DNA of 64,000 nt from SAR92 clade bacterium H921 (GTDB taxonomy: Bacteria > Pseudomonadota > Gammaproteobacteria > Pseudomonadales > Porticoccaceae). Within the stretch, counting starts at the first letter, position 1, and each line of letters opens with the position of its first letter. The DNA lies in the NCBI GenBank assembly GCA_025153755.1, contig JAOALD010000001.1, positions 806,001 through 870,000 on the forward strand. The letters are read 5' to 3'. Made by a program: the position numbers and the translations under genes. Positions 43,843 to 52,358 of the stretch are shown here, one piece after another. Under the pieces are notes generated by a model that was not told where the DNA came from, ran no database searches, and saw nothing but the letters and a program-made list of their open reading frames with translations.

Positions 43843-44973
43843 ATGTTTATTGAATACAGCGAAGAACAGACAATGTTGCATGACAGTGCAGACAAGTATC
43901 TTCGTGAAAACTATAGTTTTGAAAACCGTCAGGCCACTGTCAGACAAAAATCTGGCTTTAGTGGTGAACAGTGGCAGATGTTCGCTGACTTAGGCTGGCT
44001 GGCCATGACCTTTGACGAGGAGGTTGGAGGCTTTGGTGGCGGTGCTCTGGAAACCATGATTCTGTGCGAACAGTTTGGCAAGTATCTGGTGCTTGAGCCC
44101 TATCTTGAATCTGTTGTACTGGTAGGCGGATTAATAGCCGCTGGCGCGCAGCCTGCTATCAAAGAGCGGTTTCTCTCAGGCCTGATGGCCGGGGAACTGC
44201 AGGGCGCACTGGCATATTTGGAAGAGGGCAATGTTGGCAATCCGCATTATGTGGAAACCAAAGCGGAAATAACTGGCGATGGCTATGTGCTTAATGGTAG
44301 TAAGGCAGTTGTGCTCAATGGTCCAGAGGCAGACCTACTATTAGTGTCAGCTCGTATTGGAGATAACGCAAATCATTCAAAAGAGGGCATCAGCCTATTT
44401 GCAGTGGATAAAAACACCACGGGTATGCATTGTAAAAATTATAAAACCTACGATGGTCGTTCAGCCTGTGAACTGCAATTGGATAATGTTGTAGTTGGTA
44501 CTGAGGCTCTGGTCGGTGAAGTCGGAAATGCCTCGACAATGGCAGCGCCGATATTTGCTCGGGCTATTGTGGCGGTCTGTGCTGAGGCAGTGGGTGCCAT
44601 GGATGCATTGTTGACGGTGACCGTAGATTACACCAAACAGCGCAAACAATTTGGTCAGTCAATTTCTAGCTTTCAGGTACTGCGTCACCGCATGGTTGAT
44701 ATGTATATGGAAATCGAATTAACCCGTTCCCTGCTGATGGCAACAGCCTGGAAACTAGATAACGGATCAGAAGATGCACAGCAATGCGTTGCGGCACTTA
44801 AAGCTAAAGTAGGTAAGGCGAGTCGTTATGTTGCGCACAATGCGATTCAGCTCCACGGAGGAATAGGTACGACTGATGAGTTTAGTGTTGGTCATTATTT
44901 TAAACGCTTGGCCGCTATAGGAGTGATGTTTGGATCAAGAGATTCTCATCTGTCACGCTATATGCGAGCCTGA
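43843..44973 (+). CDS. Acyl-CoA dehydrogenase, second of an adjacent pair
   Basis: A 376-residue ACAD-like protein. The N-terminal helical domain is clear (FIEYSEEQTMLHDSADKYLRENYSF), as is the C-terminal FAD segment TRSLLMATAWKLD and IQLHGGIGTTDEFSVGHYFKRL. The C-terminus lacks the GG-x-EIQR-x-I pattern of its partner. That asymmetry is known for heteromeric steroid-type FadE pairs, in which each subunit supplies part of the active site. Whether that applies here is inference. Confidence 0.9.
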   Translation: MFIEYSEEQTMLHDSADKYLRENYSFENRQATVRQKSGFSGEQWQMFADLGWLAMTFDEEVGGFGGGALETMILCEQFGKYLVLEPYLESVVLVGGLIAAGAQPAIKERFLSGLMAGELQGALAYLEEGNVGNPHYVETKAEITGDGYVLNGSKAVVLNGPEADLLLVSARIGDNANHSKEGISLFAVDKNTTGMHCKNYKTYDGRSACELQLDNVVVGTEALVGEVGNASTMAAPIFARAIVAVCAEAVGAMDALLTVTVDYTKQRKQFGQSISSFQVLRHRMVDMYMEIELTRSLLMATAWKLDNGSEDAQQCVAALKAKVGKASRYVAHNAIQLHGGIGTTDEFSVGHYFKRLAAIGVMFGSRDSHLSRYMRA

Positions 44974-45012
44974 GATTTCCCATTATAAAATTATTAATAA
45001 GGAACTATCATT

Positions 45013-45774
45013 ATGGATCTGCAATTAAAAAATAAGTCAGTTTTGATTACTGGCTCATCTAAAGGCATTGGTTTTGCGCTGGCAAAAATGCTGGCGGCTG
45101 AGGGCTGTAATATAGGCATCTGTGCCCGCAATGGCGATCAAGTCAACGCCGCAGTAGCGGCTATTGAAGCCATGGGTGTCAAGGCCCATGGCGAGGTGGT
45201 TGACGTGACAGACTCAGCATCTCTCGAGTCATGGGTAAGCAGCTGTGCTAATGCCCTAGGAGGCGTTGATGGTTTTGTGGCCAATGTGAGTGCCGGCGGT
45301 GCCGATGCAGCAGAATCTGGATGGCGCAGTAATTTTGAAGCCGATGTTCTTGCCAGTTGGAAAGCAGTCAATGCGGCGAAGCCTTTCTTAGAAAAGTCAG
45401 ACAGTGGTTCTATTGTCAGCATAGGTTCTACGGCTTCGCTGGAAGCATTTGCAGGCGCTGTTCCCTACGGTGCTATGAAGGCTGCACTGCTCAATTACTT
45501 TGGCAATTTGGCTCAGGATCTAGCCCCCATGGGAATTCGAGTAAATACAGTTAGCCCCGGCCCGATCTTTATTGAAGGCGGGGCCTGGGATCAAATTAAA
45601 ACGGCTATGCCGGAGATTTATGAGTCCACCGTGGCCATGATTCCTGCGGGACGCATGGGGTCGGCTGAAGAAGTTTGTGTTCAGGTTGCCCTGTTATTAA
45701 GCCCACTATCTGCCTATACCTCAGGTACTAATGTGGTGATTGATGGTGGCTTTACGAAGAGAGTGCAATTTTAA
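45013..45774 (+). CDS. SDR family oxidoreductase
   Basis: A 253-residue SDR with TGSSKGIG near residue 12, catalytic Y152/K156 (YGAMK) and NTVSPGPIFIEGG. The NNAG motif is replaced by VANVSAGG, so the structural asparagine position differs. The CARNG after the second strand lacks the usual NAD aspartate and suggests NADP. AAGGAA ribosome site. It lies 39 bases after the ACAD pair; likely acts on a hydroxy- or oxo-acyl-CoA or ring ketone. Confidence 0.9.
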   Translation: MDLQLKNKSVLITGSSKGIGFALAKMLAAEGCNIGICARNGDQVNAAVAAIEAMGVKAHGEVVDVTDSASLESWVSSCANALGGVDGFVANVSAGGADAAESGWRSNFEADVLASWKAVNAAKPFLEKSDSGSIVSIGSTASLEAFAGAVPYGAMKAALLNYFGNLAQDLAPMGIRVNTVSPGPIFIEGGAWDQIKTAMPEIYESTVAMIPAGRMGSAEEVCVQVALLLSPLSAYTSGTNVVIDGGFTKRVQF

Positions 45775-45818
45775 TTGCGACAGTTTGATTTTTAAAATAA
45801 CAATTAAAGGTGAGTTTC

Positions 45819-46589
45819 GTGATAGATAATCTATTTTCCGTTAAAGGCAGGGTGGCAATGGTCAGTGGCGCATCCAGTGGTTTGGGAGAGCATATTGCTA
45901 AATTGCTGGCAGATAATGGTGTAGCTGTGATCTGTGCTGCGCGGAGAACGGATCTGTTGGAGAGACTTGCTGAAAGCATTAAAGCTAAGGGCGGGAAGGC
46001 GCTGGCGGTGGCAATGGATGTCACAGACCGCGCCTCGGTTAAAGCGGCATTTGATCTGGCAGAAAAAGAATTTGGAACCCCAGACATAATCCTTAGTAAC
46101 GCCGGTGCCACAGGACGCCAGCCCTTTGTTGAGATGGAAGAGGATAACTGGGACCACGTGCTAAATGTTAATGTAAAGGGCGTATTTAACCTTGGACAAG
46201 AGGGTGCTCAACGTATGTTGGCAGCAGGTATTGGAGGCAATATTATTAATATATCCTCTATCTGTGCGGTGTCTTCATTTAAAGGTCTTACCCACTACAG
46301 TGCCTCTAAAGGTGCGGTAAATCAGCTCACAGCCGTGATGGGGCACGAACTGGTGGAGCATGGCATTCGGGTCAATGCTTTGGCGCCCGGTTTTCTGCAT
46401 ACGGATCTGGTCGCTGACTACTACGAGACAGATCAGGGCAAAGCTGACCTAGCTAATCTGCCTTTGGGTCGAGCAGGTCAGTTATCTGAATTGGACGGTA
46501 CGATTTTACTGTTAGCTAGTGATGCGGCAAGCTATATGGCCGGCACAGTGATTACAGCAGATGCCGCTCATTCTGTCCGACTGGGATAA
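45819..46589 (+). CDS. SDR family oxidoreductase
   Basis: A 256-residue SDR. It has SGASSGLG near residue 15, CAARRTD after the second strand (NADP-type arginines), SNAGATG near residue 92, catalytic Y160/K164 (YSASK) and NALAPGFLHTDL. The frame opens at GTG 45810, but GTG 45819 (MIDNLFSVKGRVAMV) is placed correctly after AAAGG. It precedes the P450 by 18 bases. Confidence 0.9.
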   Translation: MIDNLFSVKGRVAMVSGASSGLGEHIAKLLADNGVAVICAARRTDLLERLAESIKAKGGKALAVAMDVTDRASVKAAFDLAEKEFGTPDIILSNAGATGRQPFVEMEEDNWDHVLNVNVKGVFNLGQEGAQRMLAAGIGGNIINISSICAVSSFKGLTHYSASKGAVNQLTAVMGHELVEHGIRVNALAPGFLHTDLVADYYETDQGKADLANLPLGRAGQLSELDGTILLLASDAASYMAGTVITADAAHSVRLG

Positions 46590-46607
46590 CGATTATCGAG
46601 GGCTGCG

Positions 46608-47807
46608 ATGAGTACTGAAACATTACCTGATCATGTTGCAGAACATCTGGTGCGCGATTTTAATATATATAATCCGCCAGGTATCGAGGGCGATTTTCAT
46701 CAGGCTTGGGCGACATTATTAGCTGAGGACGATTCGTCCCCTCTAGTTTGGACTCAGGAAAATGAAGGCCACTGGCTGCCCACAAGGTCATCTATCGTTG
46801 AAGAGATATTGACCGATTACAGTAGATTTTCCAGCCGCAGTATTATCCTTCCTAAAAGTCACAGTGCCGATCATGGTCTGCTACCTACAACCATTGACCC
46901 CCCTGAGCATCATTTTTATCGCAAGACCTTAAATCACAGCATGGCGCCAGCGGCAGTCAATGCCATGGGCGAGAATATTCGTAGTATTGTGGCTAGTTTG
47001 ATCGATGGTTTTGTGGATAAGGGTGGATGCAATTTCACTCAGGATTTCGCGGATATTTTGCCTATTAGAGTATTTCTGTCGATGATGGATCTACCGGAAG
47101 ATGACATACCACAGACCAAGTACTGGACCGATCAGTTAATCAGACCAGATGGCACCATCACCTTTGCCGATGCACTGCAAAATCTGAAGGATTATATAGC
47201 TCCCTATGTTGATCAACGCATGGGCAAAGATGGTACAGACATGCTTAGTCGCATGATTAATGGTCAAACCAACGATCGAACACTGACTCGCGAAGAGGCG
47301 ATTAAGTTATCCATTCAGGTATTTATCGCCGGAGTGGATACAGTGGTAAATTTACTGGGTTTTGTATTCCTATTTTTGGCCAAAAATGCACAGCATCGCG
47401 CACAGATTATTGAGGGTGAAATCTCTGTGGCTGAGGCGGTGGAAGAGATTTTAAGGCGCTTCCCGCTGGTGACTGTGGCCAGAGAAGTGACAGAGGATAT
47501 TGAGTTTCATGGTGTGCAGTTAAAGGCCGGTGATATGATTGCGGCCCCAACCCCATTGGCAGGAATGGACAACACTTTTACGCCCAATGCAGAGGATGTG
47601 GAATTCGGTCGCAAGCGGGGTAATAGTCTCACATTTGGGCGCGGAGCCCACACGTGTCCGGGGAAAAATTTAGCTCGCATTGAGTTGCGTATTGCTATTG
47701 AAGAGTGGTTGCGACGTATTCCGGATTTTCATGTTGATCAAAGCAGGGATGTTAGTTTTAGCAGTGGTATTGTTGGCGTGGTGAATGAGTTAAATTTACG
47801 CTGGTAG
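46608..47807 (+). CDS. Cytochrome P450
   Basis: Soluble bacterial P450 of 399 residues. The haem cysteine lies in FGRGAHTCPGKNLARIE (C350), the I-helix oxygen-binding segment is FIAGVDTV (normally AGxDT-T; Val here replaces the second Thr) and the K-helix EILRRFP carries ExxR. Expected to hydroxylate a hydrophobic substrate, using ferredoxin electrons. No dedicated ferredoxin or reductase is adjacent. It is the last gene of the ligase-ACAD-SDR set, closed by a hairpin terminator. Confidence 0.94.
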   Translation: MSTETLPDHVAEHLVRDFNIYNPPGIEGDFHQAWATLLAEDDSSPLVWTQENEGHWLPTRSSIVEEILTDYSRFSSRSIILPKSHSADHGLLPTTIDPPEHHFYRKTLNHSMAPAAVNAMGENIRSIVASLIDGFVDKGGCNFTQDFADILPIRVFLSMMDLPEDDIPQTKYWTDQLIRPDGTITFADALQNLKDYIAPYVDQRMGKDGTDMLSRMINGQTNDRTLTREEAIKLSIQVFIAGVDTVVNLLGFVFLFLAKNAQHRAQIIEGEISVAEAVEEILRRFPLVTVAREVTEDIEFHGVQLKAGDMIAAPTPLAGMDNTFTPNAEDVEFGRKRGNSLTFGRGAHTCPGKNLARIELRIAIEEWLRRIPDFHVDQSRDVSFSSGIVGVVNELNLRW

Positions 47808-47838
47808 ATGGTCTAATGTCCACATAACAACAAGCATA

Positions 47839-47865
47839 AAAAAAGGGCATTAGATGCCCTTTTTT
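47839..47865. terminator. Bidirectional rho-independent terminator
   Basis: AAAAAAGGGCAT (47839-47850) and ATGCCCTTTTTT (47854-47865) make a perfect 12-bp stem with a 3-base loop. The T run on either strand lets it serve both the P450 gene (plus) and the ThuA gene (minus, stop at 47877). Confidence 0.92.
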
Positions 47866-47876
47866 ATACCGAAGTA

Positions 47877-48683
47877 TTATTTTACTGCGGCGCGAGCCTT
47901 AGCCATGGCATCAGCGGTTGCCTTGTCCATTGGCTCAATCGCCCACTTAATTCCTCTGCGCAGCAATTCATAGAATACCGGCAGTTCCCATGAGCCTCGA
48001 TCCAAAGTTGGCCAGTAGTCAAGCATCGGTTGCATATCATGATGGTGACGACAGTGGCCCAGTGTCAGATAGAGAACCTCGCCTTCACCCACTTTATGGG
48101 TATAGAACACCGGGTGACGGGCATGTTCCCATTCATCTTCTTCAAACCCCTCTGCCTTGCCGCCGTACTCGGTATCCAGAATCACATGGAGATCGCCATA
48201 GGTCTTCATAAGGTAAAGTTCATCTTCAGAATCGAAGGGTTCAATGCCCTTAGCGAGAGGGTGGTCTGGATCGGCCACAGAGACCTTGTAAGGCGCGATC
48301 GGTGGATGAGAGCGGAACATTGAGCCAAGAGTTTCTACGAACAATGGCGCCCAGTCTGGTGTGCCGTAAACTCCACTCGACATAAGCCTAATAATTGAAT
48401 TGGTGCCGTGCAATGCATACCAGCGGCCCCCTCTTTCGACCCAAGCTTTTAAGGCTTCCTGAGCGCCAAGTGAGGGTATAACATTGCAGGTGTAGCTAAC
48501 AATAAAGTCAGCTTCTTCAAGGGCGTCAAGATTTTCATAGTCTTCAAATACTCGCACTCGAAAGCGCTCGTCCTCTGATAGTAATTTCAGTAATTCAAGG
48601 CGCGCATGGTCAATATCATGCCAGACTCCTCCAGCAATCAGTAAGCAATTGATTCTACCCGCGCGGTTATCATGAATACTCAT
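47877..48683 (-). CDS. ThuA-like domain protein
   Basis: A 268-residue protein of the ThuA family, a class I glutamine-amidotransferase-like fold of uncertain chemistry. Typical blocks are LLIAGGVWHDIDHARLELL at the N-terminus, WVERGGRWYALHGTN near residue 85, and the late GEGEVLYLTLGHCRHHHD. It lacks a signal peptide. Its ATG overlaps the stop of the Rieske oxygenase gene by four bases, so the two are translationally coupled. ThuA-type proteins are usually linked to sugar metabolism; here the setting is different. Confidence 0.85.
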   Translation of the reverse strand: MSIHDNRAGRINCLLIAGGVWHDIDHARLELLKLLSEDERFRVRVFEDYENLDALEEADFIVSYTCNVIPSLGAQEALKAWVERGGRWYALHGTNSIIRLMSSGVYGTPDWAPLFVETLGSMFRSHPPIAPYKVSVADPDHPLAKGIEPFDSEDELYLMKTYGDLHVILDTEYGGKAEGFEEDEWEHARHPVFYTHKVGEGEVLYLTLGHCRHHHDMQPMLDYWPTLDRGSWELPVFYELLRRGIKWAIEPMDKATADAMAKARAAVK

Positions 48684-49876
48684 AAAATATCCTTTTTTCT
48701 ATCGAGTTCTGGTTTGGGGGCAGATGGATTCTGTGTTAGATACCATTCAACCCATTTGTGGAACAGTTGATTGCCGGCTTCATTGCGACCGAAGGTAACA
48801 TTGGCATGGGCATTAGATTCTAGGCCTTTCTGAATTTTCAGCCCTACCTGATAGTCTTCGACATCTACTACTTCTTGGAAAAAGTCCATCATACCTTGCA
48901 GTTCGGTATCCTCTCCGTCCGGCACGGTCGGGTGGACAAAGTTGATATAGGTGGTGTTTTGATTTGGCAATGGACCAGGAATAATCTGACTGATTAATGT
49001 AATTTCTGGAGCCACAAACAACGATATATTAGGGAACAGTGTTCGTATCCAATCGTAACCGTTATTTTCATGTTTGTGATAATCCTCTGGCGCCACGTCG
49101 GCAAGATTCTCTTTAATGGCAAGATGAGGAAAGCAGATCAATGTATGGGGACCATAGGCATCAAACTGCATTATGTTGGAGTAAGTGCGCTCTGCAATAG
49201 TGTCCGGGTGTGCTGCCGCAAAATGATAGCCCTCCAGATAACCGTCATAGGCAACTTTCCAGTTGGCGCCATCGATCTTACGCTGACCACAGAAATGCCA
49301 GTTTTCCATACCCAGACGACCAATATCCTCCATCACGCCGCCTAAGAAGCCATCAAAATCTACTTCCTCTTCACCGGGTTCAAGAACCGTAAAGATCATT
49401 CCTCCCCGCTCGTAAACAGGGAGTTGGGTCAAGCCATTAGTCTGCTTGTCGAAGTCGCCAAATTTTTCCTGATCAGCGACGCCGCGCAGCACTCCATCAT
49501 TGCTATACATCCAGCCGTGATAGGGGCAGGTAAAGCGCGACTTATTGCCGCAAGGTTCGGTAGCTATTGTCATAGCACGATGAGAACAGGCATTAAGCAT
49601 TACTCGGGCGGTGCCATCTTTCAGCCGTGTGATTAGCAAAGGCTTGTCGAGAAATTGGAATGTCTTGTAGTCACCAGGGTTTGGCAGTTCCTGAGTTAGA
49701 GCTACAAATACCGGAACCTTTTTAAAAATTAGGTCCATTTCCTGTTGCCAAATATCAGCATCAGTATAGTTTTTTGATGGCACAGACAATGTTCCATCGG
49801 CCTGGTCTGTGGTGCCATTATCGACGTCATCAATTATGCGGGCGACAATGCGATTATAGTTCTCTGCAATAGTCAT
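48680..49876 (-). CDS. Rieske non-haem iron oxygenase, alpha subunit
   Basis: A 398-residue oxygenase. Rieske ligands are C97 and H99 (CSHRAMTI) and C117 and H120 (CPYHGW). The iron site is DGYLEGYHFAAAHPD with two histidines. The reading frame runs upstream to 49960 through the end of the ABM gene, but the ATG giving MTIAENYNRIV is the natural start and avoids that overlap. It is shorter than the other two window paralogues and differs in Rieske sequence. The operon order is ABM, Rieske, ThuA. Confidence 0.91.
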   Translation of the reverse strand: MTIAENYNRIVARIIDDVDNGTTDQADGTLSVPSKNYTDADIWQQEMDLIFKKVPVFVALTQELPNPGDYKTFQFLDKPLLITRLKDGTARVMLNACSHRAMTIATEPCGNKSRFTCPYHGWMYSNDGVLRGVADQEKFGDFDKQTNGLTQLPVYERGGMIFTVLEPGEEEVDFDGFLGGVMEDIGRLGMENWHFCGQRKIDGANWKVAYDGYLEGYHFAAAHPDTIAERTYSNIMQFDAYGPHTLICFPHLAIKENLADVAPEDYHKHENNGYDWIRTLFPNISLFVAPEITLISQIIPGPLPNQNTTYINFVHPTVPDGEDTELQGMMDFFQEVVDVEDYQVGLKIQKGLESNAHANVTFGRNEAGNQLFHKWVEWYLTQNPSAPKPELDRKKDIL

Positions 49877-49904
49877 GCTGTGTATTCCTCGACTGTTTCG
49901 GGAC

Positions 49905-50219
49905 TTAGCTTTCAGGAAGTACCAGCGGTCCAGCCGCTGACACATCGTATCTAACCACATTCATGTCAGTGATCTCGACGGTCTCACAAAATGCTAGAAA
50001 CTCAACAATAAGAGGCATAGCTAAATGAGCCATCAAAGCGCTCTCGTTCTCCCATTGCTCTGTGACCCAGATAACATTGGGATAATTTATATCTTGAGCG
50101 AAGGCATAGAGCTGGCAGCCCGGCTCATCGTGAGTTGGGCCGATAATTTTTTGAGCGGCAGCCACATAGGCTGCAATATCTTTGGACGCTAGTTCAATTC
50201 TTGCAGAGATAGCTAACAT
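49905..50219 (-). CDS. ABM-fold (antibiotic biosynthesis monooxygenase-like) protein
   Basis: A 104-residue ferredoxin-like barrel protein. Signature features are ISARIELASKD, DEPGCQLYAFAQD near residue 35, and VTEQWENESALMAHL. Such proteins dimerise and include cofactor-free monooxygenases, isomerases and haem enzymes, so the activity is open. It lies 28 bases before the Rieske gene. Its closest window relative is at 54541, sharing GCxxY, the ExWE motif and the following LxAHL. Confidence 0.83.
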   Translation of the reverse strand: MLAISARIELASKDIAAYVAAAQKIIGPTHDEPGCQLYAFAQDINYPNVIWVTEQWENESALMAHLAMPLIVEFLAFCETVEITDMNVVRYDVSAAGPLVLPES

Positions 50220-50529
50220 GGTTAAATCCCTAATAATGTGAATTTATAATTTTTATAATATGTTCATTTGCCCTTTGCTGGCATGAACTGCCTATTCTGT
50301 CACACCATCACAGTCCTGAAACATCATTTCATAGTCTCACACTTTTTCCGGTGCCTTCTAATTCGGCATGATCTATGTCGCTGAGAGTACTCTTTTGCCT
50401 CTGTACCTGACTATTACCAGTATCCAGCAGCAGTTCCCAACTGGACTCTCTGCATAAGCTTATACTTTGATGGGGTGCAGGTGTACCAAATTGCGTTTCT
50501 CGCTTTTTATGAGTGCTACAGGTTACAGC
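50220..50529. other. Intergenic region between ABM and SnoaL-like genes
   Basis: 310 bases with no supported gene or hairpin. AT-rich close to the ABM start (50230-50270), so a promoter for the ABM-Rieske-ThuA operon may lie there. Nothing else stands out. Confidence 0.5.
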
Positions 50530-50970
50530 CTAGCCATTGAGCCCGATATCCCCCGATGTATACATTGATGTCAGCTTGCGGTGATTAATGCGCCAGCCAT
50601 CAGCAGTGCGGACTAATCTATCGCTATATTCGCCCCAGACAGTCATAGTCTCAGTAGCGTAATCACCGAGACCGACATGTAGGGCGCTCAGATAGCAGGT
50701 TGCTGTCGCTGTATCGCCACTAACTACAATATTGATATTGCCGAGAAGATGCTGTGTTACCGAGCACTGTGTGAGTACACTAGCAATTAAGTCTGTAATT
50801 GTTTGACGGCCTTCAAACACGCCTAACTCAATAAAGTCAGCCCTAGCATCCTCAGTGAATACGCCTTCCAGCGCTGACCACTGATGTTTGTCGATAGCTG
50901 AGGCGTAAAGGTTGATTACCTGTTGAATTTCCAGATGGTCAGCAAAGTTCTGCGATTCTGTTGTTGCCAT
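50530..50970 (-). CDS. SnoaL/NTF2-like protein
   Basis: A 146-residue cone-shaped alpha+beta barrel protein. The N-terminal helix LEIQQVINLYASAIDKHQWSAL, GDTATATCY and the late GWRINHRKLTSMY are typical of the SnoaL-like family, which includes isomerases, cyclases and dehydratases. ATG 50970 has GGAGG 6 bases upstream and is preferred to the in-frame TTG 50982. It is divergent from an MDR reductase over 266 bases. The same SnoaL / MDR arrangement recurs at 54909 / 55486. Confidence 0.83.
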   Translation of the reverse strand: MATTESQNFADHLEIQQVINLYASAIDKHQWSALEGVFTEDARADFIELGVFEGRQTITDLIASVLTQCSVTQHLLGNINIVVSGDTATATCYLSALHVGLGDYATETMTVWGEYSDRLVRTADGWRINHRKLTSMYTSGDIGLNG

Positions 50971-51124
50971 TATGGCCTCCAAAGTAAAATGAGAGCCGCT
51001 ATGGCTCTGCGGTAGACTAGGACTCTTTAACAGCTCGCTAAAACAGCTAGCTGAGCGTTGTTTTTTACTACAAATTTAAGAACTAATAGTACTGCGGTGC
51101 CCTCAACTCGTCAATAAAAACCAT

Positions 51125-51136
51125 CAAACATGTTTG
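51125..51136. promoter_or_regulatory. Perfect 12-base palindrome, PsrA-like box
   Basis: CAAACATGTTTG lies in the divergent promoter region between the SnoaL-like gene and the MDR reductase. It matches the published PsrA-type pattern G/CAAAC(N2-4)GTTTG/C with N2. PsrA is a fatty-acyl-responsive TetR repressor of pseudomonads. Binding here is inferred from sequence only. Confidence 0.5.
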
Positions 51137-51236
51137 TTATTTACCTGAGCCTGTACCTGAGTTAGTATGATCGCCAAATGAGGCGGTTAATATAACTGTC
51201 GTTCCAATCAATACTTAACGTCAATGGAAATGCATT

Positions 51237-52253
51237 ATGGCTCACATGAACTCTCGAGTATTACTCGCCCGCCGACCAGCTGAACATTTAGTTGCGGCTG
51301 ATTTTGAGGTAGATACCAAGCCACTTGGCAGTATCAGTGAAGGGCAGTTTATGATTAAGAACATCTATCTGTCGTTGGATGCGGGCTTTCGGCAGTGGAT
51401 GAATGAGGGTTCCGGTGATAACTATCTGGAATCGATGCCATTGGGTGAGCCAGTTCAGAGTATTGTCATGGGCACGGTTATTGAGTCGCGTAATCCTGAG
51501 TACCCAGAAGGCAGTATCGTCATGGGTCGAACCTCTTGGGAGCAGTACAGTATTGCTGATGGTTCAGATTTAATGAGCATACTTGAGCCAGACCCAGCTG
51601 TGGAGTTGCACGAGTACCTCTGTAGTCTCGGGCCCTCTGGAATGACTGCTTATTTCGGGATTATGGATATAGGCCAGCCGAAGCTGGGTGACATATTTGT
51701 TATCAACGCCGCGGCTGGTGGCATTGGCTGTATTGCCGGACAAATTGCCAAGGCCGAGGGTTGTACCACTGTTGGTATTGCCGGTGGCCAGGCTAAGTGC
51801 GAATGGCTGCAGACGACTCTGGGATATGATCAGGTGATTGATTACAAATCTGCCGAGCCCCTTGAGCAGCAGCTACACAGAGTAGTGCCTAATGGCATAG
51901 ATATTGTCTATGACAATGTAGGCGGGTCTATGCTCACAACCATGCTCGGTCAGCTCGCGGAAAACTCGCGCATTATTCTCTGTGGTGCCGTTTCTCAATA
52001 TGAAGGTGATGGAGGTCATGCGGCTATAGGTAATATGTGGGAGCTTATTACCAAACGTGCTAGGGCAGAGGGCTTTATGTTTTCTGATCATGTAGATCGC
52101 TATCCACAGGCCATTGAATACATTACCGGTATGCTAAAATCTGGCTCATTAGTGAGTCCAGTGAACTGGTCTGAGGGTATTGAGAGCTCAGGTCAAGCTT
52201 TTATCGATATGTTAGCCGGCAGTAATTTGGGTAAATGCTTAATCAAACTGTAA
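51237..52253 (+). CDS. Zinc-free MDR NADP-dependent oxidoreductase
   Basis: A 338-residue PTGR/CurA-like reductase. It has FRQWMNEGSGDNYLESMPLGEPVQS near residue 45 (a divergent version of the RGWxxxxxxYxPPV pattern of its paralogues), GMTAYFGI, the Rossmann NAAAGGIGCIAGQIAKAEG near 158 and the final GSNLGKCLIKL. It has no zinc-binding cysteine set. ATG 51237 or ATG 51246 may be used. It is divergent from the SnoaL-like gene. Probably reduces an enone or an alpha,beta-unsaturated CoA ester. Confidence 0.88.
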   Translation: MAHMNSRVLLARRPAEHLVAADFEVDTKPLGSISEGQFMIKNIYLSLDAGFRQWMNEGSGDNYLESMPLGEPVQSIVMGTVIESRNPEYPEGSIVMGRTSWEQYSIADGSDLMSILEPDPAVELHEYLCSLGPSGMTAYFGIMDIGQPKLGDIFVINAAAGGIGCIAGQIAKAEGCTTVGIAGGQAKCEWLQTTLGYDQVIDYKSAEPLEQQLHRVVPNGIDIVYDNVGGSMLTTMLGQLAENSRIILCGAVSQYEGDGGHAAIGNMWELITKRARAEGFMFSDHVDRYPQAIEYITGMLKSGSLVSPVNWSEGIESSGQAFIDMLAGSNLGKCLIKL

Positions 52254-52358
52254 GTAGTTGATGAGGAAATTCCGCGGATTTATCTACACTTTTTAAAGCC
52301 TTCTATGCCTAGTGAGGATGGTTTTTTTGTGATTATAAATATTAACAATGGATAAAAC

